Positions 1 to 9,580 of a stretch of 64,000 bases of DNA are shown in pieces. Source of the DNA: Pseudovibrio sp. Ad37 (lineage in GTDB: Bacteria; Pseudomonadota; Alphaproteobacteria; Rhizobiales; Stappiaceae). The stretch lies in NCBI RefSeq assembly GCF_001623075.1, contig NZ_LMCF01000096.1, positions 80,007 through 144,006 of the forward strand. Direction: 5' to 3'. The first letter of the stretch is position 1, and each line of letters begins with the position of its first letter. The notes beneath the pieces were generated by a model. That model saw only the letters and a list, made by a program, of their open reading frames with translations, ran no database searches and was not told the origin of the DNA. A program made the translations under genes and the position numbers.

Positions 1-1323
1 TTCAACTTCAGGCTCTGGTTCTGGCTGCGGCTCTTGCGCAATTTCATCTGCAAAGATGTCATCAACGCTCGCTTCAATGTCCTGCGCAACATTTCGCACA
101 GGCTGAGGCGCAACAGGTTCAGCAACAACGCTTGGCTGCGCTTCCTCGTCAAGACTGAACTCAGCCAACAAAGCTTCTTCAAGATGCTTGGCAGGAATAA
201 CCGTTTCCTGTGCAGACACTTCAGGAGCGCTGATGTGCTCACCTTCAAGCTCAGCACCGGTGTCCATCGCAAACGCCGTCATATCCGGTTCAAATGAAAC
301 AGGGTCAGCAGCAGGTGCCACATCATCATGCGTGCCACGCAATTGAGGCGCGGCAGGAGCTTCTTCAATCGCAGGCGTTGGTGTCGGTGCAGGCTGAACA
401 GGCTTGGCAGCAGCTGCTGCAGTTGCACGTTCTGCAGCACGCTCGGCGCGCCAGCTGTCATAATCGCTCTGGGAAAGCTCATCCAGAGCTCTTGGCGAAG
501 CAGACGCCACATTTTGTACAGGCGCAGCAGGCTCGGCAACGCGCGGTGTTTCAACCGCACGTGGAGCATCCGCTGTGCGGCGTTCAAGACGCTCACGCAA
601 AGTCTGCTCAGGGCGCACATCCCGCGCGCCAACAGCATCCAGTGTCGGTGTCGCACGGCTCACGGACCGCTGAGGACGAGACGTCTGCTCACGCTCCACC
701 TGAGACTGATTGAGAGAAGCAACGAGGCTCTCTTCAAGATCGCGCGAAAGAATATCATCCATTTCCGGCTCTGCAGTCACATCAGCGGCAGTCACAGACT
801 GGCGCACAGGTGCAGGCGCAGGAACTGGCTTTGCTTCAGGCACAGCCGCCGCTTTTGGAACCGGAGGAAGGTCACTGACATAGTCAACAGCCTCACTTGG
901 CGCACCAGCAGACAACGCAGCAGCGCTCAAATCCGCAAACGGATCAGCATGTGCAGGTGACGCGGAGGTTTTTGGAGATGCAAAAACAGCATCCAGAGCC
1001 GCAAATGAATCTTGAGTTGATGCAGGCTCATTCACTTCAGCTGCACCCACTGAATAATCATCGGCCAACGTGGCGTCCTGAGAGCCATGCTGAGGAGCAT
1101 GATCGGCAGTTACACTGCGCTCATCAGTCTTTGGAAACAGCGGACGGTCAGAGACTTCGCTTTCTACGCGAGAACTAGGACGGTACTGAGCAGCGCTCTC
1201 CCCGACAATTCTGGCAAGTTCTACGAGCGGATCTTGATCGCCTGCCCACTGTTGCGGTTCATCGCCTGCCGTTTGCCTAGCAGAAACCTCACCCGGACCC
1301 GGATACTTGGAGCGATTGGTCAT
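1..1323 (-). CDS. Acidic, disordered protein, probably SPOR-domain cell-envelope protein (N-terminal part, partial)
   Basis: A single open frame of 441 codons starts at an ATG at 1323 and runs off the left edge, so the C-terminus is missing. The start is preceded by an AAGGGA ribosome site. The visible part is rich in Ala, Pro, Glu and Val, has long low-complexity stretches and shows no globular domain, signal peptide or membrane segment. In Rhizobiales the gene directly after argS is usually a large protein of this kind, with a disordered cytoplasmic part, one membrane helix and a C-terminal peptidoglycan-binding SPOR domain. That assignment is inferred from position and composition, because the SPOR domain would lie outside the window. 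It follows argS by 80 bases and is probably co-transcribed with it. Confidence 0.75.
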   Translation of the reverse strand, partial: MTNRSKYPGPGEVSARQTAGDEPQQWAGDQDPLVELARIVGESAAQYRPSSRVESEVSDRPLFPKTDERSVTADHAPQHGSQDATLADDYSVGAAEVNEPASTQDSFAALDAVFASPKTSASPAHADPFADLSAAALSAGAPSEAVDYVSDLPPVPKAAAVPEAKPVPAPAPVRQSVTAADVTAEPEMDDILSRDLEESLVASLNQSQVEREQTSRPQRSVSRATPTLDAVGARDVRPEQTLRERLERRTADAPRAVETPRVAEPAAPVQNVASASPRALDELSQSDYDSWRAERAAERATAAAAAKPVQPAPTPTPAIEEAPAAPQLRGTHDDVAPAADPVSFEPDMTAFAMDTGAELEGEHISAPEVSAQETVIPAKHLEEALLAEFSLDEEAQPSVVAEPVAPQPVRNVAQDIEASVDDIFADEIAQEPQPEPEPEVE

Positions 1324-1403
1324 TGCAGCGGTGTTTTCCCTTAAATAAGAGGCTCGCAATCCCCACCGCGAACCTCCAGTACTCTATCAACTATGCTCAG
1401 GCG

Positions 1404-3158
1404 CTAGCGCATTTCATTTGGTGCAGTGACACCCAAAACATTGAGGCCAGAAGCTATTACCTGTGAAACTGCGTAAACTAACGCGAGTCGAGCTTTGGTT
1501 AATTCTGGCGTTTTATCATTAATAAAGCGTAATTGCGGCTTTTCCTTGCCTCTGGACCAGTGTCCATGCAGGGCGCTTGCAAGCTCATACAGATAGAACG
1601 CAATGCGGTGCGGCTCGTGATTTTCTGAGGCTCCGTCTACAATTCGAGGCCACTGAGCCATCTTCGCGACCAGTGCAAGTTCACCCTCATCTTCAAGTTG
1701 TGCAAAATCTGCAGACTGCAACTCTTCAGCTGTGTTGGAGAACCAATCCAGCTCTCCAGCAGCCTGACGCAGCACAGAATGACACCGAGCGTGACCGTAC
1801 TGAACATAAAACACTGGATTGTCTTTTGACTGCTCTTTCACCTTGTCAAAATCGAAATCCAGCTGCGCATCGTTCTTACGATAGAGCATCATAAAGCGTA
1901 CCGCATCTACGCCCACTTCATCAACCACATCGCGAAGGGTGATGAAATTACCAGAGCGCTTGGACATTTTGAACTCAGCGCCGCCCTTAAAGAGCTTCAC
2001 AAGCTGACACAGACGCACAATCACATCCACATCACCGCCAGAGATCGCATTGCCGATCGCTTCCAGACGCTTCACATAGCCGCCATGGTCCGCACCAAGC
2101 ACAAAGATGATTTCTTTGAACCCGCGCTCAATCTTGTCGCGCATGTAAGCAACGTCAGCGGCAAAGTAGGTGTAGCTACCATCAGACTTCACCAGCGCTC
2201 GGTCACTGTCATCACCGTAGTTGGAGGAGCGGAACAGGGTCTGCTCACGGTCTTCCCAGTCATCAGGCACTTCGCCTTTTGGTGGCGGCAAAGTGCCAGT
2301 GTAAACCAGATCGCGCTGACGCAGAGCATCCAGCGTCAGATCAATGGCATTCCCCTGACCGTGCATGGTCTTTTCTGAAAAGAACACGTCGTGCTTCACG
2401 TTCAAAGCACTCAGATCTTCACGGATCAGATCCATCATCTTGTCAACGGCATAGCCCTTGAGCAAAGCATGACGCTCGCCCTCGTCCATCTCCTTCAGGC
2501 GCTCACCATATTCCTCTGCCAGCGCCTTGCCGACGGGAACAAGGTATTCGCCCGGATAATAGCCCTCAGGGATCTGCCCAATGTCTTCACCCAGTGCTTC
2601 GCGGTAACGCAGAAAGGCGGACTTCGCCAGAGTATCAATCTGGGAGCCAGCGTCGTTGATCACGTATTCACGGGTCACATCATAACCGGCAAACTGCAAC
2701 AGGCTCGCCAGCGCATCACCCACAACAGCACCGCGTGTATGGCCCACATGCATCGGTCCGGTCGGGTTCGCGGATACATACTCCACATTCACCTTCAAAC
2801 CGGCACCACGGCTGCCACTGCCAAACGCATTGCCCTTGGCAACAACATCTGCCAGCACGCGTTCCCAAATAACTTTGTTTACGCGGATGTTGATGAAGCC
2901 AGGTCCGGCAATATCAACAGCATCAACTTCACTGTCGGCGCGCAGGCCTTCTGCAATCTTTTCGGCAAGATCACGCGGCTTCATCTTCAGCTGTTTAGCC
3001 AGCACCATGGCAGCGTTGGTCGCCAGATCGCCATGAGCAGCATCCCGAGGAGGTTCAACAGTCACTCGTCGCAGATCCAGCTCCGGCGCGTCAGCAGCAA
3101 GGTCGAGACCCTTGACTACACTGTTTACCCTTTCGGCGAAGTCTGCAAAGATGTTCAT
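1404..3158 (-). CDS. argS: Arginine--tRNA ligase
   Basis: Class I arginyl-tRNA synthetase, which charges tRNA-Arg with arginine using ATP in the cytoplasm. The HIGH signature is present as HVGH at about residues 137-140 and the second ATP-binding signature KMSK at about 397-400. The C-terminal helical anticodon-binding domain (DALR type) is complete and ends in the usual NVLGV...M tail. The length of 584 residues is normal. I chose the ATG giving MNIFADF, the usual alphaproteobacterial N-terminus. An upstream ATG nine codons earlier has no ribosome site. The gene lies between dgt and the putative SPOR protein, all on the minus strand, which is the common Rhizobiales arrangement. Confidence 0.97.
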   Translation of the reverse strand: MNIFADFAERVNSVVKGLDLAADAPELDLRRVTVEPPRDAAHGDLATNAAMVLAKQLKMKPRDLAEKIAEGLRADSEVDAVDIAGPGFINIRVNKVIWERVLADVVAKGNAFGSGSRGAGLKVNVEYVSANPTGPMHVGHTRGAVVGDALASLLQFAGYDVTREYVINDAGSQIDTLAKSAFLRYREALGEDIGQIPEGYYPGEYLVPVGKALAEEYGERLKEMDEGERHALLKGYAVDKMMDLIREDLSALNVKHDVFFSEKTMHGQGNAIDLTLDALRQRDLVYTGTLPPPKGEVPDDWEDREQTLFRSSNYGDDSDRALVKSDGSYTYFAADVAYMRDKIERGFKEIIFVLGADHGGYVKRLEAIGNAISGGDVDVIVRLCQLVKLFKGGAEFKMSKRSGNFITLRDVVDEVGVDAVRFMMLYRKNDAQLDFDFDKVKEQSKDNPVFYVQYGHARCHSVLRQAAGELDWFSNTAEELQSADFAQLEDEGELALVAKMAQWPRIVDGASENHEPHRIAFYLYELASALHGHWSRGKEKPQLRFINDKTPELTKARLALVYAVSQVIASGLNVLGVTAPNEMR

Positions 3159-3248
3159 TTTTAATAGCCTAGTTTGACAGCTCACAGGGTTTTGCGAAGC
3201 CGCAGCCCCACATAAACTCCATGAATTAATAGTGTTTGAATTGGCGCA

Positions 3249-4466
3249 TTACCCCAGTTCCGGGGTATCGTCAAATAATCGTCGGTGTTCGTCTATGGCA
3301 TAACGGTCCGTCATGCCTGCAATGAAGTCACAAACCCTGCGGGCCTTCACATCATCACCCTCGCCTTTCAATCCCGTACACCATGGTTCTGGCATTCTTT
3401 CCGGTGCTTTAAAGTAGGCATGGAACAAATCCCGCACCACTTTGGCAACCTTCCTGCGAACCGCCAGAACACTTTCGTGCCGGTACAGATTAGCAAACAA
3501 AAATTCTTTCAACTCGCGCTCTTCTCGCGCCATTTCAGTTGAAAAGGCAATAACAGGACCATTTGCATCACGAATATCCCCGCATTTCTTGGGAGAAACC
3601 TGATTAATTCGCGAAATACTCTCCGCAATCACGTCCTCCACCATGCCTGTGATACATCTGCGTCCGATCTCATGAATACGCCGCGCATCTTCAAGACCGG
3701 GATATTTCCCGTCCACCTCGTCTAAAATACGCTTCAGATACGGCACCTCTTTCATGGCCTCAAAGCTAAGCAACCCGGCCCGCAATCCGTCATCCAGATC
3801 GTGCGCGTCGTAAGCGATATCATCTGCAATCGCTGCCACCTGCGCTTCTGCACTCGGCCACGACCACAGCAGCAAATCCTGATGCTTGGCATATTCACTC
3901 ACAGCAAACGGCAGATGCTTGCCTTCAAGCTTGCCACAAGGCGCACCGGATCGATCCGTCAGCGGCCCATTGTGCTTCACAAGCCCTTCCAGCGTTTCCC
4001 ACGCCAGATTGAGGCCATCAAACTCCGCATACCGGCGCTCAAGATCCGTCACAATGCGCAGGGACTGGGCATTGTGGTCAAACCCGCCATAGTCCGCCAT
4101 GCATTCATGCATCACGTCCTCGCCCTCATGCCCAAACGGGGTGTGTCCAAGATCATGCGCCAGCGCCAGACACTCGGCCAGATCCTCATCCAGCCGCAGC
4201 GCACGTGCAAGCGAACGCGCAATCTGGGAGACCTCAATTGTGTGCGTCAGGCGTGTGCGGAAGTGATCGCCCTCATGGTACACAAAGACCTGCGTCTTGT
4301 GCTTGAGGCGGCGGAAAGCAGCACTGTGAATAATACGATCTCGATCACGCTGAAACGGCGTGCGTGTCGGGCTTTCCGGTTCTGGAAAAAGTCGGCCACG
4401 GCTGACTTCCGGATCAACAGCATACTCTGCCCGTGGCTGAGCACCGTATCCTAACGTCTTGACCAT
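3249..4466 (-). CDS. dgt: Deoxyguanosinetriphosphate triphosphohydrolase-like protein
   Basis: HD-superfamily dNTP triphosphohydrolase of the Dgt type 2 group, 405 residues, which is the usual length. It is expected to cut dNTPs to the nucleoside and tripolyphosphate, helping to control dNTP pools. The N-terminal core has the first metal-binding His near residue 75 (RLTHTIEV) and the HD pair at residues 104-105 ([13 protein letters not shown]). A second conserved block, [17 protein letters not shown], lies in the middle of the protein. The gene stands 90 bases upstream of argS on the same strand and may be co-transcribed with it. Substrate range in this subgroup is often broader than dGTP, so the name is by family. 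Confidence 0.93.
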   Translation of the reverse strand: MVKTLGYGAQPRAEYAVDPEVSRGRLFPEPESPTRTPFQRDRDRIIHSAAFRRLKHKTQVFVYHEGDHFRTRLTHTIEVSQIARSLARALRLDEDLAECLALAHDLGHTPFGHEGEDVMHECMADYGGFDHNAQSLRIVTDLERRYAEFDGLNLAWETLEGLVKHNGPLTDRSGAPCGKLEGKHLPFAVSEYAKHQDLLLWSWPSAEAQVAAIADDIAYDAHDLDDGLRAGLLSFEAMKEVPYLKRILDEVDGKYPGLEDARRIHEIGRRCITGMVEDVIAESISRINQVSPKKCGDIRDANGPVIAFSTEMAREERELKEFLFANLYRHESVLAVRRKVAKVVRDLFHAYFKAPERMPEPWCTGLKGEGDDVKARRVCDFIAGMTDRYAIDEHRRLFDDTPELG

Positions 4467-4644
4467 TCTTTATCCCCCACCCCTTACAATCAGAAAATGC
4501 CCAGGTCATTCCCTGCGATTTTCGTATCACAGCAATGACATAACAGATGTAAAAGCCCTGTAAACAACCGCTTTCCTAAGCCAAATGTAATTTAGCAATA
4601 AAATACTATGGAAATTACCATGGAGACCACCTAAATTATAAGGC

Positions 4645-4692
4645 AAAGCGCATTCCCGAAAAGTGGCTACCGGTTTTCGGATAAGAATACGC
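4645..4692. repeat. Palindromic intergenic repeat (Rhizobiales type)
   Basis: A 48-base dyad with outer arms GCGcATTC / GAATaCGC and inner arms CCGAAAA / TTTTCGG around a short loop. Short palindromes with this CCGAAAAGTG...CGGTTTTCGG core are scattered between genes in many Rhizobiales chromosomes; I recognise the pattern from memory and cannot count copies here. I saw only this copy in the window. It sits in the 316-base gap between the divergent dgt and erpA genes. Confidence 0.7.
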
Positions 4693-4703
4693 AGATAAAT
4701 AAT

Positions 4704-4751
4704 CTTTAAAGCTGTTTAAGCAGCCCAAACCAAAAGCAAACAGCTTTAAAG
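4704..4751. repeat. Perfect 14-bp inverted repeat upstream of erpA
   Basis: Arms CTTTAAAGCTGTTT (4704-4717) and AAACAGCTTTAAAG (4738-4751) pair perfectly around a 20-base loop. The hairpin ends 31 bases before the erpA start codon, so on the plus strand it would lie in the erpA 5' untranslated region or at its promoter. It has no following T-run and therefore is not a typical intrinsic terminator. It may be the flank of the neighbouring palindromic repeat or a regulatory structure; the sequence does not decide. Confidence 0.7.
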
Positions 4752-4782
4752 AAAGTACGCAAGCCGAAACAAGACTGAGCTT

Positions 4783-5124
4783 ATGACCCAGACCCCTGAA
4801 AATACCGTCGGCTTGACCGACAAGGCCGCAAAACGCGTCGCCCAGATACTGGAAACAGAAACCAATGGCAGCATGCTCCGCATTTCTGTCGAAGGTGGCG
4901 GCTGCTCCGGTTTTCAATACAAGTATGACATCGTAAAAGAACAGGAAGATGACGACCTCGTCCTCGCCAAATTCGGCGCAACGGTTCTCATCGACAGCAT
5001 CTCCCTGCAATACATGGCAGGCTCGCAAATTGATTTCGTAACAGATCTCATGGGCCAGTCCTTCCAGATCTCAAATCCTCAGGCCGCCGCCGGCTGTGGA
5101 TGCGGCACAAGCTTCTCCATCTAA
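4783..5124 (+). CDS. erpA: Iron-sulfur cluster insertion protein ErpA (A-type carrier)
   Basis: A-type Fe-S carrier of the HesB/IscA/ErpA family, 113 residues, the full family length. It receives [2Fe-2S] or [4Fe-4S] clusters from the Isc/Suf scaffold and passes them to apo-enzymes in the cytoplasm. The three cluster-binding cysteines are visible: C41 in GGGCSGFQY, and C105 and C107 in the C-terminal CGCG motif. The GGCSG...CGCGTSF pattern favours ErpA over IscA or SufA, although the A-type carriers are hard to separate by sequence alone. It is divergent from dgt, as in other Rhizobiales. Two hairpins precede it. Confidence 0.93.
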   Translation: MTQTPENTVGLTDKAAKRVAQILETETNGSMLRISVEGGGCSGFQYKYDIVKEQEDDDLVLAKFGATVLIDSISLQYMAGSQIDFVTDLMGQSFQISNPQAAAGCGCGTSFSI

Positions 5125-5335
5125 GATAAGCCAGTCGCACATCAGGGGAATAAGTTAAAAAGCGGGCGTGAATGCATCCCAAAGCAACCACGCCCTACCA
5201 GCCTCAAAGCCCCGCCCCATAAGAACGCAGTTTTCCCGCTTTCCGCGCAAACCAACGCACATTTCAACGCAAAACAGTTATCCTCGTTCCGCGTAGAACT
5301 TGTTCCCTTCCACGCAAACACCTCAGAGAAGCCTC

Positions 5336-5575
5336 ATGCTGTCCTTTCAAAATGCTCACAAATTGGTTGTTTATGCGCTCCTGAGTGTTGGCGTGCTGCA
5401 GATCGCAACATCAATCATAGCGAACTGGCATTTTGGCGTCTTTGCTTACACCGCTGATCAGTTTGTGACCCAGGCATCCGTCCTTGTGAGTTCATTTGCA
5501 ATCGGCGGGCAACTCATTGCGCTGGCCTTTATCCTTGAGTACCTCAAAAGGCTTTTGGATCAGAAAGCCAAGTAA
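5336..5575 (+). CDS. Small two-helix membrane protein, unknown function
   Basis: A 79-residue protein that I do not recognise. Two hydrophobic stretches are visible, roughly residues 10-30 and 45-67, followed by a basic tail (LKRLLDQKAK), which suggests a small inner-membrane protein with a cytoplasmic C-terminus. The start chosen is the ATG at 5336, which has GAGAAG six bases upstream. A start 12 codons earlier is possible but lacks a ribosome site. It stands alone between erpA and xthA on the same strand. Confidence 0.6.
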   Translation: MLSFQNAHKLVVYALLSVGVLQIATSIIANWHFGVFAYTADQFVTQASVLVSSFAIGGQLIALAFILEYLKRLLDQKAK

Positions 5576-5766
5576 AGCAGCCTCAAGATTGCCCGACAGC
5601 GCCCGACAAGGCCTCATCCACACACACTTGCCCTGCCTGCCTTGCCCTCCTCAGACACCGTGCTAGAACAAATCAAGACACATATAGACCAAGCAGCCAG
5701 AGCCACTGCTGCAAATGCATTGATGCGCAGAGCTCTGACCTCACTGCTTTCTCGAAGGGAAACCCG

Positions 5767-6549
5767 ATGAAAATCGCAAGCTGGAACATTAATGGCGTCA
5801 AAGCGCGGTTAGAAACGGTTCTCAAATGGCTCGAAGAAGAACAGCCGGATGTCGCTTGTTTTCAGGAAATTAAATCGGTTGATGAGAATTTCCCACGCGC
5901 TCCGTTTGAGGAGCTGGGATACAATCTGGAAACCCACGGCCAGAAAGGCTTCAACGGCGTCGCAATCCTCTCCAAACGCCCGTTTGAGGAGGTTAACCGC
6001 CGCCTGCCGGGTGAAGACGAAGACGAGCAAGCCCGTTATATCGAGGCCGTTATCGCCGGCGACAACGAACCAATCCGCGTGGGCTGCCTCTACCTGCCAA
6101 ACGGCAATCCGGTAGAGACCGAGAAATTCCCCTATAAACTGCGCTGGATGGATCGCCTTCACAAGCATGCCGTTAAGCAGCTGGAAAAGGAAGAAGCCTT
6201 CCTGCTGGTTGGCGATTACAACGTCATTCCTGAGCCGGAAGACGCAAAGAAGCCAGAGGCTTGGGTTGGTGATGCTCTCTTCCGTCCGGAAAGCCGCCAG
6301 CGTTTCCGCGCCCTGCTCAACCTCGGCTTCACCGAAGCCGTCCGCGCAACCAATGGCACCGCCGGAACCTATACGTTCTGGGATTATCAGGCAGGCGCAT
6401 GGCAACGCGACAACGGCATCCGCATCGACCACCTGCTGCTCTCACCGGAAGCCGCCCGCATCATGCAGGGCGTTGGCATCGACAAACACGTCCGCGGCTG
6501 GGAAAAACCATCAGACCACGTCCCGGTCTGGGTTGAACTCTCCGCTTAA
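5767..6549 (+). CDS. xth: Exodeoxyribonuclease III
   Basis: Exonuclease III of the EEP (endonuclease/exonuclease/phosphatase) superfamily, 260 residues, full length. It cleaves DNA at abasic sites and removes 3'-blocking groups in base-excision repair. Key motifs are in order: SWNINGVKARL at the N-terminus, the metal-binding Glu in CFQEIK, GDYNVIPEPED with the catalytic Asp and Asn, and the C-terminal RIDHLLLS and SDHVPVW blocks with the catalytic His. The start ATG has GAAGGGAAACCCG just upstream. Neighbours are unrelated, and the gene probably has its own promoter. Confidence 0.96.
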   Translation: MKIASWNINGVKARLETVLKWLEEEQPDVACFQEIKSVDENFPRAPFEELGYNLETHGQKGFNGVAILSKRPFEEVNRRLPGEDEDEQARYIEAVIAGDNEPIRVGCLYLPNGNPVETEKFPYKLRWMDRLHKHAVKQLEKEEAFLLVGDYNVIPEPEDAKKPEAWVGDALFRPESRQRFRALLNLGFTEAVRATNGTAGTYTFWDYQAGAWQRDNGIRIDHLLLSPEAARIMQGVGIDKHVRGWEKPSDHVPVWVELSA

Positions 6550-6662
6550 ATACCGCGCTCATTTTGAGCGTACCCTCCAAAAATTCTGGTGGCGACCGCG
6601 CCACCAGCCCTCCTCAATTTTTCCATCCAAAACAAATAAACAGAAGTCTGGGAGGACATCTG

Positions 6663-7733
6663 ATGGCTTGGCAACCAGCTGAAAATCGCTATGACACCAT
6701 GAAGTACAACCGCTGCGGGAAGAGTGGCCTCAAGCTACCTGCCATCTCCCTCGGTCTCTGGCACAATTTCGGTGAAACCACCCCACATCAAACCAAACGC
6801 GAAATGTGCCGCACAGCGTTCGATCTGGGCATCACCCACTTCGACCTTGCCAACAACTACGGCCCACCTCCGGGAAGCGCTGAGACCGCATTTGGTGAGA
6901 TCCTGCGCACCGACTTTGCCGGATACCGCGACGAGCTCGTCATCTCTTCCAAAGCAGGTTATGACATGTGGCCGGGACCTTATGGCGAATGGGGCAGCCG
7001 CAAATACCTCATGGCCAGCTGCGATCAGTCCCTGAAGCGTATGGGGCTGGACTACGTCGACATCTTTTATTCCCACCGCTTCGATCCGGACACACCACTG
7101 GAAGAGACCATGATGGCCCTCGACCAGATCGTCCGTCAGGGCAAAGCGCTCTACGTGGGCATCTCCTCCTACAACTCCAAACGCACCAAGGAAGCAGCGA
7201 AGATCCTGAAGGAACTGGGCACCCCGTGTCTTATCCATCAGCCAAGCTATTCCATGCTCAACCGCTGGGTGGAAGAGGACGGACTGCTCGACACGCTGGA
7301 AGAAGAAGGCATCGGCTCCATCGTCTTTTCCCCTCTGGCACAAGGCATGTTGACCAACAAATACCTGGGCGGCATTCCACAGGACAGCCGCGCGGGCAAA
7401 CACGTCGGCTCCTTCCAGGAAAGCTTCCTCAACGAGACCACGCTGACCCACATTCGCTCGCTGAACGAGATCGCCGAGAACCGTGGGCAGACACTGGCCC
7501 AGATGGCTCTGGCTTGGGTCTTGCGCAAAGGCCGCGTCACCTCAGCTCTGATCGGCGCAAGCCGCAAGGAGCAGGTGATCGACTGCGCAGCCACCATCAA
7601 CAATCTGGAGTTCACAGAGGAAGAACTGACCGCCATCGATCAGTACGCCACAGAAGCCAACATCAACCTCTGGGCCCAATCCTCCGAACGCGAAGGTCCA
7701 TCCCGCCCCGCGAAGAAGAAACAAGACGCTTAA
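6663..7733 (+). CDS. Aldo/keto reductase, YghZ-type (glyceraldehyde 3-phosphate reductase-like)
   Basis: NADPH-dependent aldo/keto reductase of the AKR14/YghZ group, 356 residues. E. coli YghZ reduces L-glyceraldehyde 3-phosphate and methylglyoxal; the substrate here is inferred from the family. The N-terminal block MKYNRCGKSGLKLPAISLG is followed by the catalytic Asp and Tyr in DLANNYGPPPGSAE, the Lys in SSKAGY and the His in YSHRFDP. The GASRKEQV segment near the C-terminus binds the cofactor. The start is the ATG at 6663 with GGGAGGAC upstream; an in-frame start 33 codons earlier lies in the xth-aldo/keto reductase spacer and has no support. Confidence 0.92.
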   Translation: MAWQPAENRYDTMKYNRCGKSGLKLPAISLGLWHNFGETTPHQTKREMCRTAFDLGITHFDLANNYGPPPGSAETAFGEILRTDFAGYRDELVISSKAGYDMWPGPYGEWGSRKYLMASCDQSLKRMGLDYVDIFYSHRFDPDTPLEETMMALDQIVRQGKALYVGISSYNSKRTKEAAKILKELGTPCLIHQPSYSMLNRWVEEDGLLDTLEEEGIGSIVFSPLAQGMLTNKYLGGIPQDSRAGKHVGSFQESFLNETTLTHIRSLNEIAENRGQTLAQMALAWVLRKGRVTSALIGASRKEQVIDCAATINNLEFTEEELTAIDQYATEANINLWAQSSEREGPSRPAKKKQDA

Positions 7734-7740
7734 CGACAAA

Positions 7741-7769
7741 AGGAGTGCGAACATTAAGCTCGCACTCCT
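7741..7769. terminator. Bidirectional intrinsic terminator
   Basis: A perfect 10-bp stem AGGAGTGCGA / TCGCACTCCT with a nine-base loop lies between the converging aldo/keto reductase and carboxymuconolactone decarboxylase-like genes. On the minus strand it is followed by TTTTGTCG, and on the plus strand by a weaker pyrimidine-rich run. It can serve both genes. Confidence 0.8.
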
Positions 7770-7793
7770 GCTTCTAAAGATAAGAAAGTCTCT

Positions 7794-8168
7794 TTAAGAG
7801 CGCGGATCCAGCCCTTTCTCTTCAAAATACGCGATTGCTGTGTTCAGGCCATTCAGGGCGGCGGGCACGCCTGCATAAACCGCCATTTGCCAGATGATCT
7901 CAAGAATCTCGGAGGCGCGCGCACCTGAGTTCAGCGTGTGCTCGATATTCATGACCAATTGCGGCCCTGTATGACCGCCCATCGCTGTCAAAGCCGCAAT
8001 GCTGCACAACTGCCGGGTCTTCAGGTCAACACCTTCCCGGCCATAATGCTTGTCGTAGGCCCAATCCACGACACTCTCAGACATACCGGGCACCGCAGCA
8101 TCATATTTATCAGCAAGCTTCTTCTTTAGTTCGGGATTTAAAATACTCAGGACTTTCTCCGCATTCAT
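7794..8168 (-). CDS. Carboxymuconolactone decarboxylase family protein
   Basis: A 124-residue protein of the carboxymuconolactone decarboxylase/AhpD-like fold. The conserved core reads RQLCSIAALTAMGG, then a His, and later GARASEILEIIWQMAVYAGVPA, which is the typical C-terminal half of the domain. Only one cysteine is seen in the core, so the CxxC pair of AhpD peroxidase reductants is absent and the protein resembles the gamma-carboxymuconolactone decarboxylase group. No beta-ketoadipate genes are nearby, so the real substrate is unknown. The ribosome site is GAGGAGAC before the ATG at 8168. It diverges from the DSD1-type enzyme. Confidence 0.87.
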   Translation of the reverse strand: MNAEKVLSILNPELKKKLADKYDAAVPGMSESVVDWAYDKHYGREGVDLKTRQLCSIAALTAMGGHTGPQLVMNIEHTLNSGARASEILEIIWQMAVYAGVPAALNGLNTAIAYFEEKGLDPRS

Positions 8169-8452
8169 AAGCCAGTCTCCTCAAGCCATAAACAACCGCC
8201 GATCAGGCTTGCCTAACTGCCTCCTCTTGAAAATCGGTGTGTTAATCACCGAGAAGTTGAGGTGATTGCGGCAAACACTCAACCCGCTCGCCCATCAGAG
8301 CAGCACGTCTTGTAAGTTCATAAGATCCCTTAAGAGACTGAAATAGCGAGAAAATGTAGCTCTCTTGTAAAACCGGAGCACACGACTGTTTATTCCTTCT
8401 CAGATCTGCTAGGCATTTTTACGAGGAACAATCTGGATTGCGGAGCCACTCA

Positions 8453-9580
8453 ATGCTTGAAGACCTTCAAACCCCTTGCCTTTTGCTCGATGAAGCTGCA
8501 ATGCGCCGAAACATCAAAGGCATGGCAGACAGGTTCAAACAGATCGACGTTCCGCTGCGCCCGCACCTCAAAACAGCTAAGTCCATTGATGTCGCCCGCA
8601 TTCTGCAAGAGCATGGCGCAGACCGCTGGACCGTTTCCACATTGAAGGAAGCAGAGTACTTTTCCTCCTTTGGCCTCAAAGATATCCTCTATGCCGTCTC
8701 CATCATCCCGCAAAAGATGGAACGCATCATGCGCCTCAACCGCGCCGGCGCACAAATGTCCATCTGTCTGGACAGTACCGAGATGGCAACGCACCTATCT
8801 ACCATGACATTGGATGGCCCAAAGCCGCGCGTCTATCTGGAAGTCGATGTGGACGGTCACCGCACTGGCGTAAAGGCAGATCAACAGCGCGCCGTAGATG
8901 TCGCCAGAATACTTGCAAACGCATCTAACATGGAATTCGCCGGCGTTATGGCCCATGGCGGCGGCGTGAGCTATGCAGCAAACGGCAAGCAGGAGCTGGA
9001 AGCCGCTGCGGAACAGGAGCGCACAGCAACGCTTGCCGTTAAAGATGCTATTCTGGAAGCAGGCCTACCCTGCCCGCAAGTCAGCATCGGCTCTACACCA
9101 ACAGCCCTCTTCGGAACATCATTTGACGGAGTTTCGGACGTTCGCGCAGGCGTTTACGTCTTTCAGGATGTGTTTCAGGCAAACCTTGGCATGTGCGCAA
9201 TGGAAGATGTGGCTGCCACCGTACTCACCAGCATCATCAGCCACGCCCCACACCTCAACCGCATTGTCGTCGATGCTGGCGGACTAGCACTCTCCAAGGA
9301 CCGTTCCTGCGCAAGCCAAAGCAATGACTGTGGCTTCGGCCTTCTAAGCGATGCAGACGGCCACTTGGATCCGCTGCTTTATGTGCAAGGTGTCAGCCAG
9401 GAGCATGGCTACATCACCACCAGAGACGGAAGCCCTCTTCCCTTCGAATTGTACCCTCTGGGATCACAGCTCCGTGTTCTGCCCAACCATTCTTGCATGA
9501 CTGTCGCCGCCTATGAGGGGTATCATATGATCGATGGGGACCATGAAGGAGAGTGGTGGCCGCGCTGTAACAGGTGGTAG
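8453..9580 (+). CDS. DSD1 family PLP-dependent enzyme (D-threonine aldolase / D-serine dehydratase type)
   Basis: Fold-type III PLP enzyme, 375 residues, with the alanine-racemase-like N-terminal barrel and the metal-binding C-terminal domain of eukaryotic-type D-serine dehydratases and D-threonine aldolases. The N-terminal TPCLLLDEAAMRRNI block is followed by the PLP lysine in RPHLKTAK. MAHGGGVSY and SIGSTPTA are cofactor-phosphate loops. The H-x-C metal pair is seen near the C-terminus in LPNHSCMTVAAY. It probably acts on D-3-hydroxy-amino acids; aldolase or dehydratase activity cannot be chosen from sequence. I chose the ATG at 8453 with CGGAG eight bases upstream; a TTG five codons earlier is the alternative. 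Confidence 0.88.
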   Translation: MLEDLQTPCLLLDEAAMRRNIKGMADRFKQIDVPLRPHLKTAKSIDVARILQEHGADRWTVSTLKEAEYFSSFGLKDILYAVSIIPQKMERIMRLNRAGAQMSICLDSTEMATHLSTMTLDGPKPRVYLEVDVDGHRTGVKADQQRAVDVARILANASNMEFAGVMAHGGGVSYAANGKQELEAAAEQERTATLAVKDAILEAGLPCPQVSIGSTPTALFGTSFDGVSDVRAGVYVFQDVFQANLGMCAMEDVAATVLTSIISHAPHLNRIVVDAGGLALSKDRSCASQSNDCGFGLLSDADGHLDPLLYVQGVSQEHGYITTRDGSPLPFELYPLGSQLRVLPNHSCMTVAAYEGYHMIDGDHEGEWWPRCNRW

